Shown: positions 11,146 through 23,929, counted from the first letter of the stretch. The stretch is 64,000 nt of DNA from Gnetum montanum (GCA_015680685.1 MNCI01033523.1:422372-486371); one strand, 5' to 3'. Notes: generated from the sequence alone by a model not told the origin. Translations and numbers: made by a program.

Positions 11146-11147
11146 GT

Positions 11148-12446
11148 GAAGATTAGAGAGCATTTTATTTCTGGTCTGCTACAGTGTGGGTTCATGTAAC
11201 GGTCATTCATCCCATGTTTCCCAACTCGGTACTTTTACAAGGTGCATGAAATAGCCTGATAAAATTAAACATGTAGAAACTGAAGACTACACAAAAGAAA
11301 AGCGTATCCACCCTAAGTTCACATCCTAGGAGGATAATGATGTCGTTGACGACATTTGATAACAGGAATAGGTCAAATATATCAACCTTCACATAACCAT
11401 GGCTGAATGAATCTCGTATGAACTTAAAGGAGAAAATCCTCATTGTCCCATTCCAACTCATAATCACCATTTAAATCTACCATTGTTATATGATGTAGCA
11501 TTCTGTGAATCCTCCTAGCTCTGATTTGGGTGTCCTGTTTGATAGAATTATCTTCATCTTCATCCATGTCAACGAAAGATGCATTCTCAAAATCTGCAAG
11601 AGGATGTTGCTCTTCAAAATTTGTTAACACATACTTTCTTGAATGATCAATAAAAGCAAAGTCCAAGGTTTAAATGGGTCTCCCAACAACATGCACATGG
11701 CATATGTAGACATAATACATGCACATGGCATATGTAGATATAATATAGTCCGTCAAATTCCTAAACTTGAACCCTTCCCATGAGTTCAATTTGCAGTATG
11801 TTTCCAATGCATAATACTAGGTGAGGAAGTGTGAAAGCCTGCAACTTGTCCTCCTAAAGCATGGCATATTCTGGTGACACATAAGTCCAAATGTATTCTT
11901 CTTATGATGATTTATCAATTGCATCAACTAGAGTCTTCCCTTCTTTTTCAATTGTATTAGCTAGAGTCTCCTCTTCTTTTTGAAATGATGAAGCCCAATG
12001 CCCAAAGTGAAAACGAATTGTCATGGCTGAATATATTAGAGATCCCCTGTGAAAATAAGCTTTAAAGGGCCATATTTGAACTTCATGTATGGCCGACAAG
12101 TTTGTGTGCATCCTGTATGTCAATGTCTCAGGAGCCTTTGTATCAACTGATCCTTTACTTGACCAATAAGAAGGCCTGCCTTCATAAGTCTGCCTTCAAT
12201 CTAAAGTATGATCAATGCTTTCATCAGGGTAAATAATATAATTCCTTGTTTGCTATTGTACTATCTTCCAATCTCCAATAGAGGAATAATTTGGCACTTT
12301 AATTTCATATCCCAAGTAGGTCTCAACATCATTTTATTTAACAATGAATAACTTCTCCAAAACACCCATCAACCCATAACCTTAAAGCTACATGTTTGCT
12401 TCTAAATTTTCAAACATACGATGTTCCAATTTTGGATAAGATAGTT
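11148..12446. other. No recognised gene
   Basis: Short minus-strand ORFs (11,424-11,666, acidic; 11,902-12,123) match nothing I recognise, and codons on either side are not open. The only clear structure is a 28-bp tandem repeat at 11,689-11,744. This is the right part of the DNA that interrupts the copia gag. Confidence 0.3.
11689..11744. repeat. 28-bp tandem repeat, two units
   Basis: Two adjacent units of ACATGCACATGGCATATGTA plus an eight-base GACATAAT or GATATAAT tail. They differ at one position. Confidence 0.85.
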
Positions 12447-12453
12447 CTACTAT

Positions 12454-13420
12454 TCCATGAAATGGCCAAATGTGCCAACACTATCACAAAAAGGAAAGAT
12501 CTTTAATCAAAGTAGCATCAAAGGTAACAAAAGAGGTAAAACTTTTAAAAATTCTAATCTTGATGCATCTTTTGTAGAATGCTTGGTTTATGGTGGTAGA
12601 GGCCATGTGGCCTTCAAATGTCCAAGTATTGGTAGGTTACAAAAGTAGGAACCATATAAATCTAAAAATAAAAGGAAAAACTTACTCAAGTTAGCATGAG
12701 AAACATAGTGAGGAGGAAGCAGATGATACTACTCTAGATTCACATCTTATCTACATGGCTCTTGTAAATGAAAATTTCACTAGAGATTTTGAATAGCCTA
12801 AAAGCAATACCAAGGATATGTATAGTATGATGTGTGAGGAAATTATTTCTTTTTAGAATTTATGCTTAAACATGAGAAGAACTATACATAAGAAAGAAGA
12901 TGAAATTTCTAAACATTATACTATATGCTCCTCTTAAAAAAAATCTTAAATGTAAAGGCTAAGGTTCAATTGCTAACCCAATTTTATGAGCAAAAGCATA
13001 GTGATCCTTCAAGTATAATACCTTGTAAAGAAATAGAGATCCCACAAGTTTTGCATAATGAAGAAGATATCGATGAGGCATCTCAAGATGACACTAGTAT
13101 GACATCAGCTAAATGGAGGAAGAAACTCAAGCTTGAATATGCAATTCAAATTAGAGATACTATGTATTTTTGTTATGAAATGCATGGGCATGCATAATCC
13201 CATTATTAATTACCATTAAAACATAATAACATGGCTACATGATCTTGTCAAGAGGAATCTATAAAGTATGACTTGTAAGATACAAAAGCTTGAAGACCTA
13301 AAGAACAAAAAGAAGAAATCACTACAAAAGATATTGAAGGATCAAAACATATGACTGGTGAAAAAGATCAATACTTTCATTTCAAAGAACATAACCATGA
13401 AGAAGCAGCAACCTCAAATT
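12454..13420 (+). pseudogene. Ty1/copia gag C-terminus (zinc knuckle) to protease-integrase junction
   Basis: The piece at 12,457-12,648 is basic and contains ECLVYGGRGHVAFKCPS, a CCHC zinc knuckle whose second Cys is Tyr. Downstream, 12,925-13,197 is a charged linker (QFYEQKHSD, NEEDIDEASQDDTSM), and near 13,335-13,400 I read SKHMTGEKDQYFHFKEHN, the copia protease/integrase junction motif (CSRHMTGD-like). This is the continuation of the gag at 7,614-8,440. No copia RT or RNase H follows. Several stops and frameshifts are present. Confidence 0.65.
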
Positions 13421-15139
13421 AAAAAAAAAAGATTCAAACGAACACAATAATAACAAAAAGGGTAAGGATTAGTGGCATGCAAAGGATATAATCGATGATG
13501 GAGAACTTCATCCTAGACTTTAATAGCCATATTAATATTTAGAAGAAAGCAAGGTAAGTAACAATAAGTATGATTAAAATGTCTATTCCTTGGATTGCTA
13601 CATTTAGTTTTTATTTGAATGTATATTCTATTCCTTAACTTGTTGAATTTAGTTTTGATTAGTTTATTGATTAGATGCATTTGATTGGAAATTTTGATAA
13701 ATTCTCACTTCATCTTACATGATGTTAAGCTGTAGATAAAACAAAATGATCATCAAAGATGAAAAAGATATTGAGTTAACCTTTCTCAATAAATAATCAA
13801 AAAATATTATTAGACTTTGTTTTATGATAATATCTATGTTAAAAATATTTGATTTTTGGAATCTATCTATTAAAGGGTACTACGAATGAAAGACCTTGAT
13901 TTTCCAAAGAACTCCATACTTAATTTTAACATTACATTATAGATTTATTAATATGATGTACAATCTGATGGGATTCAAAAATGCATCTCTATAAAAACAA
14001 GATGATCCAAGAAAGAATATTCAAGAAACATATGCATTATAAAAGTTGGGGGAAATCTAGCACATGTGCAAGGGGTGTTTTTTCTTTTTCTAGAGCCATC
14101 ATTTTTTTGACACCTATGTAGGGGAAGTTTTCTAAGACTCTCACAAACATTCAGGCATCAAGAATTTCCACTTTAGTGCTCATAACAAAATAATAAAGTA
14201 GAGTCTTACAAGCTAACACAACTGTGTTGGATTCTAGAAAAGACACAAACATCTCAGTTTTTTTGAGAAGTGTTATTTAATGCCAAAATTTAGATATATA
14301 TATATATATATATATACCTTCTTGATAAGGCATCTTGCTAAGATATTGGGCATGCTAGGTAATGGAGGTATTCCTTCTTAATGTTGGATCCTTTTGAGAC
14401 TTTGATTCAAGCATATCTTAAGGCTTTTCTCCTAATAGTTTCAAGATGTATGGAAACTTGTTTTCTCCTTGCAATGGAATTAACTTATTATCTTATTGCT
14501 AATGTTCAAAAAGAGAAAGAGAGTTTTATATGGATTTTATGGTGTAATATAATTTTTTGGTGATAGATCATTTGTGAATATAATGATTATTATTCATCTA
14601 TGAAAAATTCTGATTTACTGTTTTAGTAGATCTTACATAGAATATAGTGACTATTATTCATGATATATTCTTGGTCACATATTTTTGTTTATCATGACAT
14701 GGTAATTGATTGTTTTAAAGATAGGATACTTATTTTTTAGTAATTATTCTTTGAACATTAGCCTTTGGTTCTATAAGCAAACATTCTTGAACAATAGTTA
14801 AAAGGCTTTAATTATTGTTATACACTTTATGGATTATATGTGTTTTTGGATAGGATAGGGTAGTTTTTGATGTAACCATTTCTTGTGTTTTTCCTTGTGA
14901 TCATGGTTAATGGATATGTTTCCATTAACTATTTTTATCTCATTCTCCTTCCTTTCTACCATTTGATTATTTTTAGATATATATATTTAAAAATATTTTT
15001 GCCTTTATTTGCTTATCTCATGATGTTATATTATTATGCTAACCCATTTTCTCAAGTTTCGGACATTACCATAAAGGAGAAGATTGTTTACCTTTCAGTA
15101 TGTCAAAATTTTGAAAAATGGAGAATGTGGAAAATATGT
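13421..15139. other. No gene seen; AT-rich
   Basis: I find no coding similarity on either strand. It should hold copia pol if the element were complete, but no YVDD-like or RNase H motif is readable, so pol has been deleted or decayed beyond recognition. An AT microsatellite is at 14,294-14,316. Confidence 0.4.
14294..14316. repeat. (AT)n microsatellite
   Basis: About eleven uninterrupted AT dinucleotides. Confidence 0.95.
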
Positions 15140-16028
15140 TTGTGAAATATTGTAGGACATGGAAAAGATAAGATCTTGACAATAGCATGATAAGATCATG
15201 ACAAAGAGCATGTTGAGACCAAGATGAGAGTTGAGTTTTCAATGTGAAGTGATGAAGTCTCAACCAAGATTGCAAGAGTCTAGAGAAGTCACAAGGATGC
15301 ATGATGTTTAGAAGTTAATAGAAGATGTTCCTGTGGCTATCAAGACATTCTAAAGGAATAATAGATATCCTTGTTAAAAATTTCAGATCTCAAGTGAGAC
15401 ATCCTAAGTACAGTTGAGATGTCCTAACAAAAGTAATACGTTCCACCTAGAAGCATCAAAAAGTCAGTGAGACATCCCAAGCTCAAATGAGATGTCCTAA
15501 CTAGTCATTTTCTAGTTGTTGTATGAACTCTAATAATCATTTGACAAGGAAAAAGGCTATAAAAGAAATGATATCGTTATGAAAATAACAAGCATAATTC
15601 ACACAAATGTTTCCTTCATTGTACACATCTTGTGAATTGATTTGTTCTTCATTTCTCTATCTATTGTAAGTTTGGTATTGTAATTGTTGAGAGCTTCAAA
15701 GGAAGGAATGTGTAATTTAAGTACACTCTCTCATTGATCTTTATTTTCATCTTTTGTAAGTCTTATTAGGTTGATGTACTTCTTGTAGGAAGGCATTACT
15801 TGAGCTTTCTGAGACCTTGAAGTGTTGGATGTATTTCTTCAGGAAAAACAACTTGTGCAGAGCTCAAGTTTTTTTAAAGGTTGTAGGATTCCTTCAAACC
15901 ACATGTTCAGCTTGTTGGAACCTTGCAAAGTTGTGTGTATTTCTATGTGAAAACATCCCTTACAAAGCTAACTTTGTAAAGGTTGTGGTGTTCTTGAAAT
16001 CACATTTTTGATAAAACAAAGTTCACAG
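15140..16028 (+). mobile_element. Copia-like LTR or LTR fragment
   Basis: A non-coding block with a promoter-like layout: a TATA box (TATAAAAG, 15,558-15,565) preceded by a duplicated segment. The pair GTGAGACATCCTAAG / GAGATGTCCTAAC occurs at 15,393-15,430 and again at 15,466-15,501, 72-73 bases apart. Duplicated U3 boxes of this kind are common in plant copia LTRs. The ends are not certain. It may be the 3' LTR of the copia element whose gag is at 7.6 and 12.5 kb. Confidence 0.4.
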
Positions 16029-16980
16029 ATGTGCAATGATTCTACCCTTTGACTGTGAAAGTACCCAAGTTGGGGAACTAGGTACATCTGAGTGTAGTTA
16101 TGATTTTAATTGGTGGAAGTTATTCAACCCCACCTTCTATGTTCTTGATCCTAATTTTAGACCTCCTTTAGTAGGTTCATCATCATCATTATGCCTGAGA
16201 TCTCCTAATTTCAATGTGGGTACCTTTTATATATCGTTGTTGCCAAATAATGGATACACCTATCAAGCTATAAAGTTTGCATGATTAGCCCTGCAAATAA
16301 TCTATAGAAAAGGACCTATGCCTATCATCCAAAATTTACAAAATCTATACCAAATTTAAAAACTCATCAATCCATATCCACACAAGTTATGCAATCGGGA
16401 ATAGAATTCTTACCATTCATGGAGACCCATAAACATGTAACCATGGCCTAGTTCCACACATTAGCAATATAACAACATAAGAAAAAGAAATTTGAATGGA
16501 TAACTATATGGTGGTGCACATTATTATATAAAAGCTATTGTTGAGCATGTTTTCTTTCTTTCTAAATAATTATGAAAAGTGAAATCGAAATGATGCCTCA
16601 CATCATGCCAAAAATTGGAAAGTAGCCTTCCAAAATAAAATATATTACAATTGAAATAGTCTAAGAAAATGTCATTGCTAGTGTCAAGATTGAGCATGCA
16701 ATAGTATTCCTATTCAAATTCAAAATTCTTAGGCATGACTGTGAATGCAAGCATCAAAAGATAGATGATGCATCCATGGTTGGTGGGATGCATGTGGGCA
16801 CAATAGCAGGAGAATAGTGGAAGGATAATGAATATACTATGGTGGATTCTTTCACAAATTTAGCTTTGCTTCACTTTCATGGTTGAATTCAAGATCCCAC
16901 CTATGAATGTGGTGTCAATGAGAATAAATGTTTGTGGTTGAATTGGAAATTAAAGGCATATTAAAATAGATAAACCAAGG
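16029..16980. other. No recognised gene; left edge of element A
   Basis: Short ORFs (for example 16,036-16,284) have no features I know. By position this should contain the N-terminal part of the ORF2 that is recognisable from about 16,980, but I could not align it. Confidence 0.3.
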
Positions 16981-19282
16981 CAAAGGCACTTAACATCCCT
17001 AATGTCAAACAAAATATTGCATAGATCTCTACCATATCCAACATAGAGGCAAAGAAGTTATGGCTACAAAGAGCATATAGCAAAGAAAACAAAGAATATA
17101 GTGAATTATCTATTAAGAAAAAGATATATTTCAAGATACAAACCTACCACATATTTCCACTAAGAGATTAAAAAAAATTTCCACCTATGTTGCAAGAGTA
17201 AGTGTTATCCCTATGAGGAAATTCAATGTAAATCTAGCTCATTTATTATTTTTACAGATTCAAAAACGGTTTGAAGAGAAGAAGGCATAGAAACCCACAT
17301 TTACATTCGCTTGTCTTATTAAAAGATTATGTAAGCAAGTCAGGATTTTGGGTTATACAAATGATGTCTTATGCAAGGCCCAAAATTCATCTTATGCTAA
17401 GATGTCTAAGCCAATTCTTGCAAAGAAATGTTAGCTAGAAAATTCAATAGGAATTGAAGGAGCAATGGGATCAACTCCATCAGGAAATATTCCAACAATA
17501 GAGGAAGAGTAAGCAAGACCTAGTGGATCAACACTAACTAGTGATAGACCTAAATCAAGTGCTCCAGCTCAATAAGAATACAGACCTTCTATGAGCCATT
17601 TGCAGCAAATTGTTAAAACCATTAGTTGGGAAACAAGAGAAGGTTCTACATTATACAAAGTAAGAGATAATTCTATAAGACCTATTGTATCAATAGAACC
17701 TACTAGTGGTCAAGTATCTTTAAAGGAAAGAGTAGATTAGGACTAAGCATAATAGATTTCTAGGAACATTGCATCTTTTTACGTCATGGTGCACATAGGA
17801 GAAAGAGCCATAGTAGTGGTAATGCAACATCAAGATGCAGCAAGAGCAGAAAAAGTGATCATAGATTGCATAAAAGAATCATTAAATGTTCCTATTTTGC
17901 CACTAATAGATATCATTGGAGCCAAAGATGTTGAAATATTGGCTATTACGTCTACGCCCCCAACAGAGTATGAAGATATCCTAGATCGACTACCAAAGAA
18001 AAGACAAGTGATGCAAAATCTCTTTAATATCTATAGTGATATCACTATAGTCTAGTCAAATCTAATCTCAACAAAGGGTAAGCTAGTAATGGCTGAAATA
18101 AGAGTTGGGCATACAAAAAATAAAGTGTAGAGATTGCAAGCTAAATTAGTAGGCCTATGAGTGAAAAGAAGAAATCCTACATAGTATGTAGTGCCAAGTA
18201 TCTAGATAAATTCAAAACTAAACAGGTAACTCAACTAATAGCTAGGAACATCTAACTAGATATGGAAAAGGAAAGGGCAAAATGGAATGCATCAATGGCT
18301 GAAGCACAAACTTATGCAAATTCCAAAACACTAACTACCCTAAAAGAAGAAAATAAAAAATATTGCTATAGATAATATAAGGTTGACAAACATAGAAAAA
18401 CAAAAGAATTTTCTCAAGGAAAAAATCCATCAACTAAGATAACAATTTTCCAAATTCAACCAATCTATGAGAAAATTTGCCAAAGAAAATAAAACACTAT
18501 CAATGAAAGAATTCTACACAATTTGCTAGAAGTCAACCATTGATATTAGAGTGTGGCAGAATGAGGCCAAAAAGCATAAAAAGGTCAACGAAAACTTTAG
18601 AGAGTAGGTGAAAATGTACCAAAAAAATTAATAAAAAAGAAATCTAGATAGTCAAAGTCAAAATTAGTTCCATCATTGCACAAACACTTGATTGGAAATT
18701 AATCCTAGATAGCCTCACCCATGTCTACTAAGCTGAATTAAAGAACAAGAACTTACATATTGGAGATCTCACAAAATACATAGGATTAGCAAACCTTTGA
18801 TATGCTAATCTGGCCATGCTTACATCAGGTAGACCAAGGAATAAGCTAGAATAGCAAGTAGCTATAGGATATTCCATGCATGAAAAAGATTTTGTAAACA
18901 TAAAGAATGTAGAACAAAAATTGCATATTACAAACTCTAAACTTGAAGTGGTAAAGGATAGCTATCAAGACCAAAAATATGTAGTACCAAACTTGGCCCA
19001 TAGAATGACTAATTATCAAGAAGTACAAAATGTGGCTAGGACTTTGAAGATGAAAGAAGGTATTTTGTAGCCTAGTATGTAAAAGAAAATAGGATGTTTC
19101 AACAACTATTATGCCCATGGGAAGTATCAACACAAGAAAACATTGCAAAATTTTCATGGATGGTATGTGATCCTAGATCAGAAGAGGAAAAACATCAGGT
19201 GCTACTCAACAAATACCAAATTCCAAAGCTTGATAATAAAGGAAAGAAGCTGATGGAGGAGCCACTACCACCAGGAACATGA
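16981..19282 (+). pseudogene. Athila-like 3' ORF (ORF2), element A copy, decayed
   Basis: This copy parallels ORF2 of elements B and C. From about 16,980 it reads ALNIPN and later KKLWLQRAYSKENKEYSELS then IYFKIQTYHIF, matching KVWLKRMYGKEDKTYGELT and IYFKIGTYNIF in copy C. At 17,786-18,055 the piece ERAIVVVMQHQDAARAEKV, then LNVPILPLIDIIGAKD, matches B and C. The rest is Lys/Glu-rich and coiled-coil-like, with MHEKDFVNIKNVEQKLHITN at 18,876 on and a shared C-terminus (LMEEPLPPGT, stop 19,280-19,282). Numerous in-frame TAA/TAG stops. Function unknown; it occupies the place where Athila elements carry their env-like ORF. Confidence 0.75.
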
Positions 19283-19499
19283 GGCTACATTGAACTTTAC
19301 CATTTTATTTTTTTTATCTTGTTATCATGTATGTGTCCACCATGCAATGCATGATAATTTTATAAAATACCACTTGAACTAGAATGTAACATTTAGAATC
19401 AAGTAGTTATGTATATAAGTAGTCATGTCAAAGTCTAAGTATAAATCATAATTTTGTAAGGAAATATATCCTCTTTTTATTTTAACTCAAGAACAAGTA
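19283..19499 (+). other. 3' untranslated region of element A
   Basis: AT-rich and non-coding. ACTCAAGAACAAGTA just before the LTR matches the same place in element D (AACTCAAGAATGAGT), but the polypurine tract present in C and D is deleted here. Confidence 0.5.
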
Positions 19500-20334
19500 T
19501 GATAAAACTTATCTTTTATAAGCTACAATATCATATCTATGATATCACATCTGCGACATCACATCTCTACAAACATCATCATTGATAGAATGTAGTGGGC
19601 CCTGGTTACCCCTTTAAATGCCAATACTTAGTCGCATCAACAAAACAACTTTCATTTTACCCTTAGCAACATTCTTATAGTTTATTTTCATGACTTAGAG
19701 TTAGAATTAGAAGTGAATGCCTATAGTGTGATGTTAAATAGTTATATGGAATCTATGTTCAAGTGGATTGTACTTGGGCACAATTCATGGTTGGAAATAA
19801 AGATTGAGATTGTTTCTCATCATTGTAGCATTACACTTAGATTCATTTCCATTTACTTAGTCATTTTCTTTAGTTTAATTTTCATTTATTTAATATGTTT
19901 ATCTTAGTTTAATTCTTTACATTTCCTATGTACTTTACTAACCCATGTTTCTTAGTAAGGTGGAATAAGTATGATTAGCTTTGGACATTAAATGTAATCA
20001 TTTGGTAACCTAGTAATGGCTTCACTTAATTTGCTTGGTAGTGGATTCACTTGGTAATCATAGTAATGGTTACAAGAGCTCATGATGTGTACAACAAGCT
20101 AGGAATAAATGCTTATTGCCATAGGCTAGAATAGATTTATAATTCTATTATCATCTAGATTTAGATTTTATTTTGATTTTCATTATGGAAGCATTTAGGA
20201 TTAATTTGAGCCCACAACATCATAATATCATATACCTCACCATGAGTTAAATCATACAAGTCTCACTTCATTAACTCAAAGTGAGAAGACAATGATCATG
20301 AACCAACTATCAACCACTAGCATACTTACATTAT
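19500..20334 (+). mobile_element. Athila-family LTR shared by elements A and D, left part
   Basis: The LTR starts TGATAAAAC. R/U5 features follow: AATAAAGATTGAGATTG after TACTTGGGCACAATTC (19,767-19,815), TTGGTAACCTAGTAATGG, and the CACCATGAG...CAAGTGAGAAGACAATG-like terminal segment. It breaks off at 20,334, where element B is inserted, and resumes at 28,761. Upstream is ORF2 of A; downstream, after the B insertion, is gag of D. It is thus the 3' LTR of A and the 5' LTR of D. Confidence 0.8.
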
Positions 20335-20990
20335 TGATGAGCAACAAGGTACCCCTATGCTCAACCATACATATCATAAGCATTCACAAATGATCTGATC
20401 AAATTCCATAGATGGGATTAGTTGTAGCATCTATATCATTATGCTTTGATCACAGTTCACTATCTTCCCACTTGGACTAGTGGTAGCTTTGTCACATATG
20501 ATTTAGTCCAAAGTGAGGTGCATGATGTTGTATAATTCTACTTTTCTTGTAATAATGAAAAAGAGGTAAATTAATTAAGCTAGTGAACAATGGAGAACAG
20601 GATCTAATTTAGCCTATGTGAAATGAGTATCCACCCTTAATCATTCGTATACATCTTGGAGTTCTTGAAAATACTTCTGGGATTGCCAAGAATATGTCAC
20701 TAGGTGTGCCAAATGATACGCTACTAGATTACCACGTGTCTACACTTAAACACTCATGATTAAGGTGTACACATTTTGCTTAATAACAGGAATAGTAAAT
20801 AGTAATAAAAGGAAATATTTGAGTAAAGAAAATAGTAAATAATTAATAATTAAAAGTAATAATAAATCTAAGTGGATGCTGCAATGATGAAAGTAACCTC
20901 AATCTTTATTGCTAGTCATGTAATGTGTCCAAGTACATCACACTATGGGCATGCACTAGGAATAACAAGACTCTAAGAAAGGTGACATAC
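20335..20990 (-). mobile_element. Element B 3' LTR, U3 deleted
   Basis: From TGATGAGCAACAAGG this matches the B 5' LTR (27,873 on) through TAACAAGACTCTAAGAAA at about 20,965-20,982. It then diverges and joins directly to the end of ORF2. The U3 and TATA box present in the 5' LTR (28,600-28,760) are missing, together with the last part of ORF2, so a deletion spans that junction. Confidence 0.8.
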
Positions 20991-21039
20991 CAAATTGCAA
21001 ATTATCGTCATTATTCCTCAAAGGTCCTAGCTTTGTTTA

Positions 21040-23265
21040 TGAGTTTGTTATAATCTATCAATCTTCTAGCTAGGTTTGAGACTACGTTCTTCTATACTTG
21101 ATAGCTATTTTTGGCCACCTCCAATTCTGATTTTGCCACCTGCAACTTCTAGATACCGTCCTTTTAATCTACAAAATTTTTCTTATATAATGCATAGGTT
21201 ATTGCCACCTATTTTTCTAGCTCATTTTGAAGGTGACTTGCTATTAACATGGCAAGGTTGGCATAGCTATCGAGGATGGGCCTCATTTTGCCATGCACCG
21301 ATTTCGATTGTTGATTTCTAATGAATCATGTGGACCTTCTCCATTGAGAGGGTTTGATTCTCTCTAGCTGATCTACTAATGTTTTGGTTAACCCTCATCA
21401 ATTATTCCCTTAACTAATGGATGCTTTCTTCTAAGATGTTCTTTTGCTTCTCAACTATGGTCAACCTTGAGTTTTCCATGGTGAGCTACCTATTTTCTTC
21501 TTATATGATGGTCAATGTCTTTTTTTATGCATAAGTTTGCACATTAGTAGTAGAGGCATTCTAGACTACCTTCTCTTTTTCTTGTTCTATAGTTGCTATA
21601 TCCTTAGTTAGTTTGGATAATTAATCCATCTTGAATTATTCAAGCTAATTAGATGCAACAAATTGGGTAAGATTCCAACATTTAGCTCTTAGGGTAACCA
21701 GCTCTTCTTATAGTCTTTGTATTTCTACTTCAACATGATCCGCCCTAACTTAAGCCATGGCCAACTTTGACTGGGCTATAGTGACATCACTAGGGATGTC
21801 AACAAGGTAGCCACTACTTGACCAATTTGCAATAGTTGATCGAGCACATGCTCATGCATCATAGACGTCATTGAAGTTCTAGTCAACATTTGTGCATCTC
21901 TAGTTCCTATTAGATTTGTTAGGGGTACAACAAGCATGTTAAATAATTCTATGATATGGATTTTGATTACTTTTTCTATGCCTGCTACATCTTCATGTTG
22001 TGGTACCACAACTATGGCACCTTCTCTAATTCCAAGCATTACTTGGAAGGATGCAGTGTTCCCAGAGATTTGTCGTGACCATTAGGATCCTTCTCCTTCT
22101 AATTTTAGTGAGATCTTCCCCTATGTGGGATCAGCTAACACTATGGGTCGTATAACATCATCCATTACTCAAAAGAGGTTGGACTTATCCCTACTTCCCT
22201 AGTTAATTACTTCAGTGATCTTTTGCAAATGGCTCATGGGGGACCTGTAGTCTTACGGTAGTGGTAGTGGAGCTTGTGTTTGTGGATGCTTCTCAGGCTC
22301 ACACTGTGTCTCTGCTTGTGGCTCTGCCTTCTTCTCCACCTATTGTTCTTCACCAAGATCTTTTCTTAGTGCTACTAATTTTAGAAGTTTAGCAAAGAAG
22401 GCATTTTGGGCCTTACTAGGGATATCATTAGTATATCCTAGGATCCTAGCATGCTTGCACAACCTTCTAATTAAGTAAGGGAATGGAAGTGTTAGTTTTT
22501 CTAACTTCTTTTCTTCAAACGACCATTGAATTTCAGTGAAGTAAAACTAGGGAAGATTGGCTACAAATTTTCCCATTAGGATGGCACTTCCCTAGCCACA
22601 TATGTTAAAATTTGATTTAGCCATAGGTGGTAAGTCCCAATCTTAAAATATGTCCTTTCTTCCATAGTTATTTCATTTTTCATGTTATCTTCCTTGTCGT
22701 ATGCCCATTTTAGCCAGAGTTTCTTGGTCTTAGGGTTAGATATAGTTGAAAAATGGGCTACCTTAGCCCCTTCATTTGGTAGATTGAAAGCTGCAGTAAT
22801 TACTTTAACTACAAAAGAGATGTTGACTCCACAAATGTTGATGGTGGTGCCCTCATCTTTATTATGCTAAAATTGATGGGTTTCACCTAGGTACCATTCA
22901 CCACTATTCTCTAGAATGGGCCACAATGGAGATGCCTTGAGTTGCATTTGAACTACTTTCAAAGCAAACTCCATGAATGGACCAAAGTTTATTTCCATGA
23001 TGATCAAGGTCAATGTGGACTTTTCTACAATGATAGTAAGGTAATCAAAAGGCAATGTGAGGCATTGTCCCTACATGGGAGCCTGGGGTTCTACAGCCTC
23101 CCCTTGGACTGACTGCCTAGTAGAAAGAGTCTCTTGGTAAATGCTATAGTATTGGGCTTCCTAATCTTGCTATTCTACACATTTTCCTTATTAACCATGG
23201 CCACCTTATGGATGCTTAGTGTCTCTTTGCACTGGTTCACCTTATGCACCTCTTTTTGGGGCCAT
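21040..23265 (-). pseudogene. Athila-like 3' ORF (ORF2), element B copy
   Basis: The ATG at 23,265-23,263 gives MAPKRGA, as in copy C (MAPKRG), and directly follows a splice-acceptor-like TTTGATTTCAG. The N-terminal domain is well conserved with C: INFGPFMEF, SPLWPILENSGEWYLGETHQF, HNKDEGTTINI, FNLPNEG, KKLWLKWAYDKED. The middle has GAIVVVPQHEDVAGIEKVI and LLVVPLTNLIGTRDAQML-type text (21,776-22,039). Then comes a long Gln/Glu/Lys-rich, coiled-coil-like stretch, and NLAMLIAS and VVSNLARRL near 21,060-21,260. The last ~100 codons are lost by deletion. Many TAA/TAG codons stand where C or A has Gln. The N-terminal domain recalls the putative plant transposon protein / Athila ORF families; that is a motif-level inference. 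Confidence 0.8.
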
Positions 23266-23568
23266 CTGAAATCAAACAAAAATCAAATGTTACTATGGTT
23301 GTATTCTTATTAATTAATCAGTTTATACCTTGCTCGTTACCTTAGTTCATTAGGTTCTTAATTCATATAACTATAGGGTTAGAAAATGTTTCAATAAAAA
23401 TCCCCAAAAAGTGTCTATCTCCTTTTACAATCCTTCACAATTAGTTCCTTTTTCCTTATGTGTGTCTTATAATAATGGTTATGGGTCCTTGGGTTGGAAA
23501 AATTTCGGTTTCTGGCATTAATGTGATTGATTTTTCATGACAAGGCCTAAATTTTTTAACATTCTTAC
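23266..23568 (-). other. 5'-UTR intron of ORF2, element B
   Basis: On the minus strand a donor GTAAGA begins at 23,568 in the context CATAAGG|GTAAG, and the acceptor TTGATTTCAG ends at 23,266, immediately before the ORF2 ATG. Element C has the donor in the same place (CATAGGG|GTAAGT) and an aligned acceptor that now reads ACAT. The intron is about 303 bases. It is inferred from shared sites, not from transcripts. Confidence 0.55.
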
Positions 23569-23840
23569 CCTTATGATACCTTCTAGGTGATAGCAAATTT
23601 TCATCAATTGGAACAAGATTTCCACATGAGCACTGCCACCGCCACCAACATCCCCCTCCCCCCATAACTAACTTGAACACTCTAGGTTCAAATGGTTTCG
23701 ATTGGCATGGAAATTGAAGTGGTAGAGAGCTAAATATTGCAAGTGTAAAGTAAGCGCATAGAGCTCTTGAGTTGCAACAAAAAATTTGAACTCCCCTAGT
23801 GGAAAATGATGAAAATGAAGTTTGAACACTATGAGGTTCA

Positions 23841-23925
23841 TATATATAGCATGTATGATACTCGACGTCAAGTACCTGATGTTAGGTATGCAATGTCATG
23901 TCAAACCCGACATCAAGGTCCAAGA
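23841..23925 (-). promoter_or_regulatory. Internal U3-like promoter before ORF2, element B
   Basis: On the minus strand, boxes of the TGATGTCGGG and AACATCAGGTAC type lead to a TATA box (TATATATA, complement of 23,841-23,848), about 270 bases upstream of the ORF2 intron donor. The B 5' LTR has the same kind of boxes (TGATGTCAGATACC, AACATCAAATACCC at 28,690-28,750) before its own TATA box. Confidence 0.5.
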
Positions 23926-23929
23926 ATAA

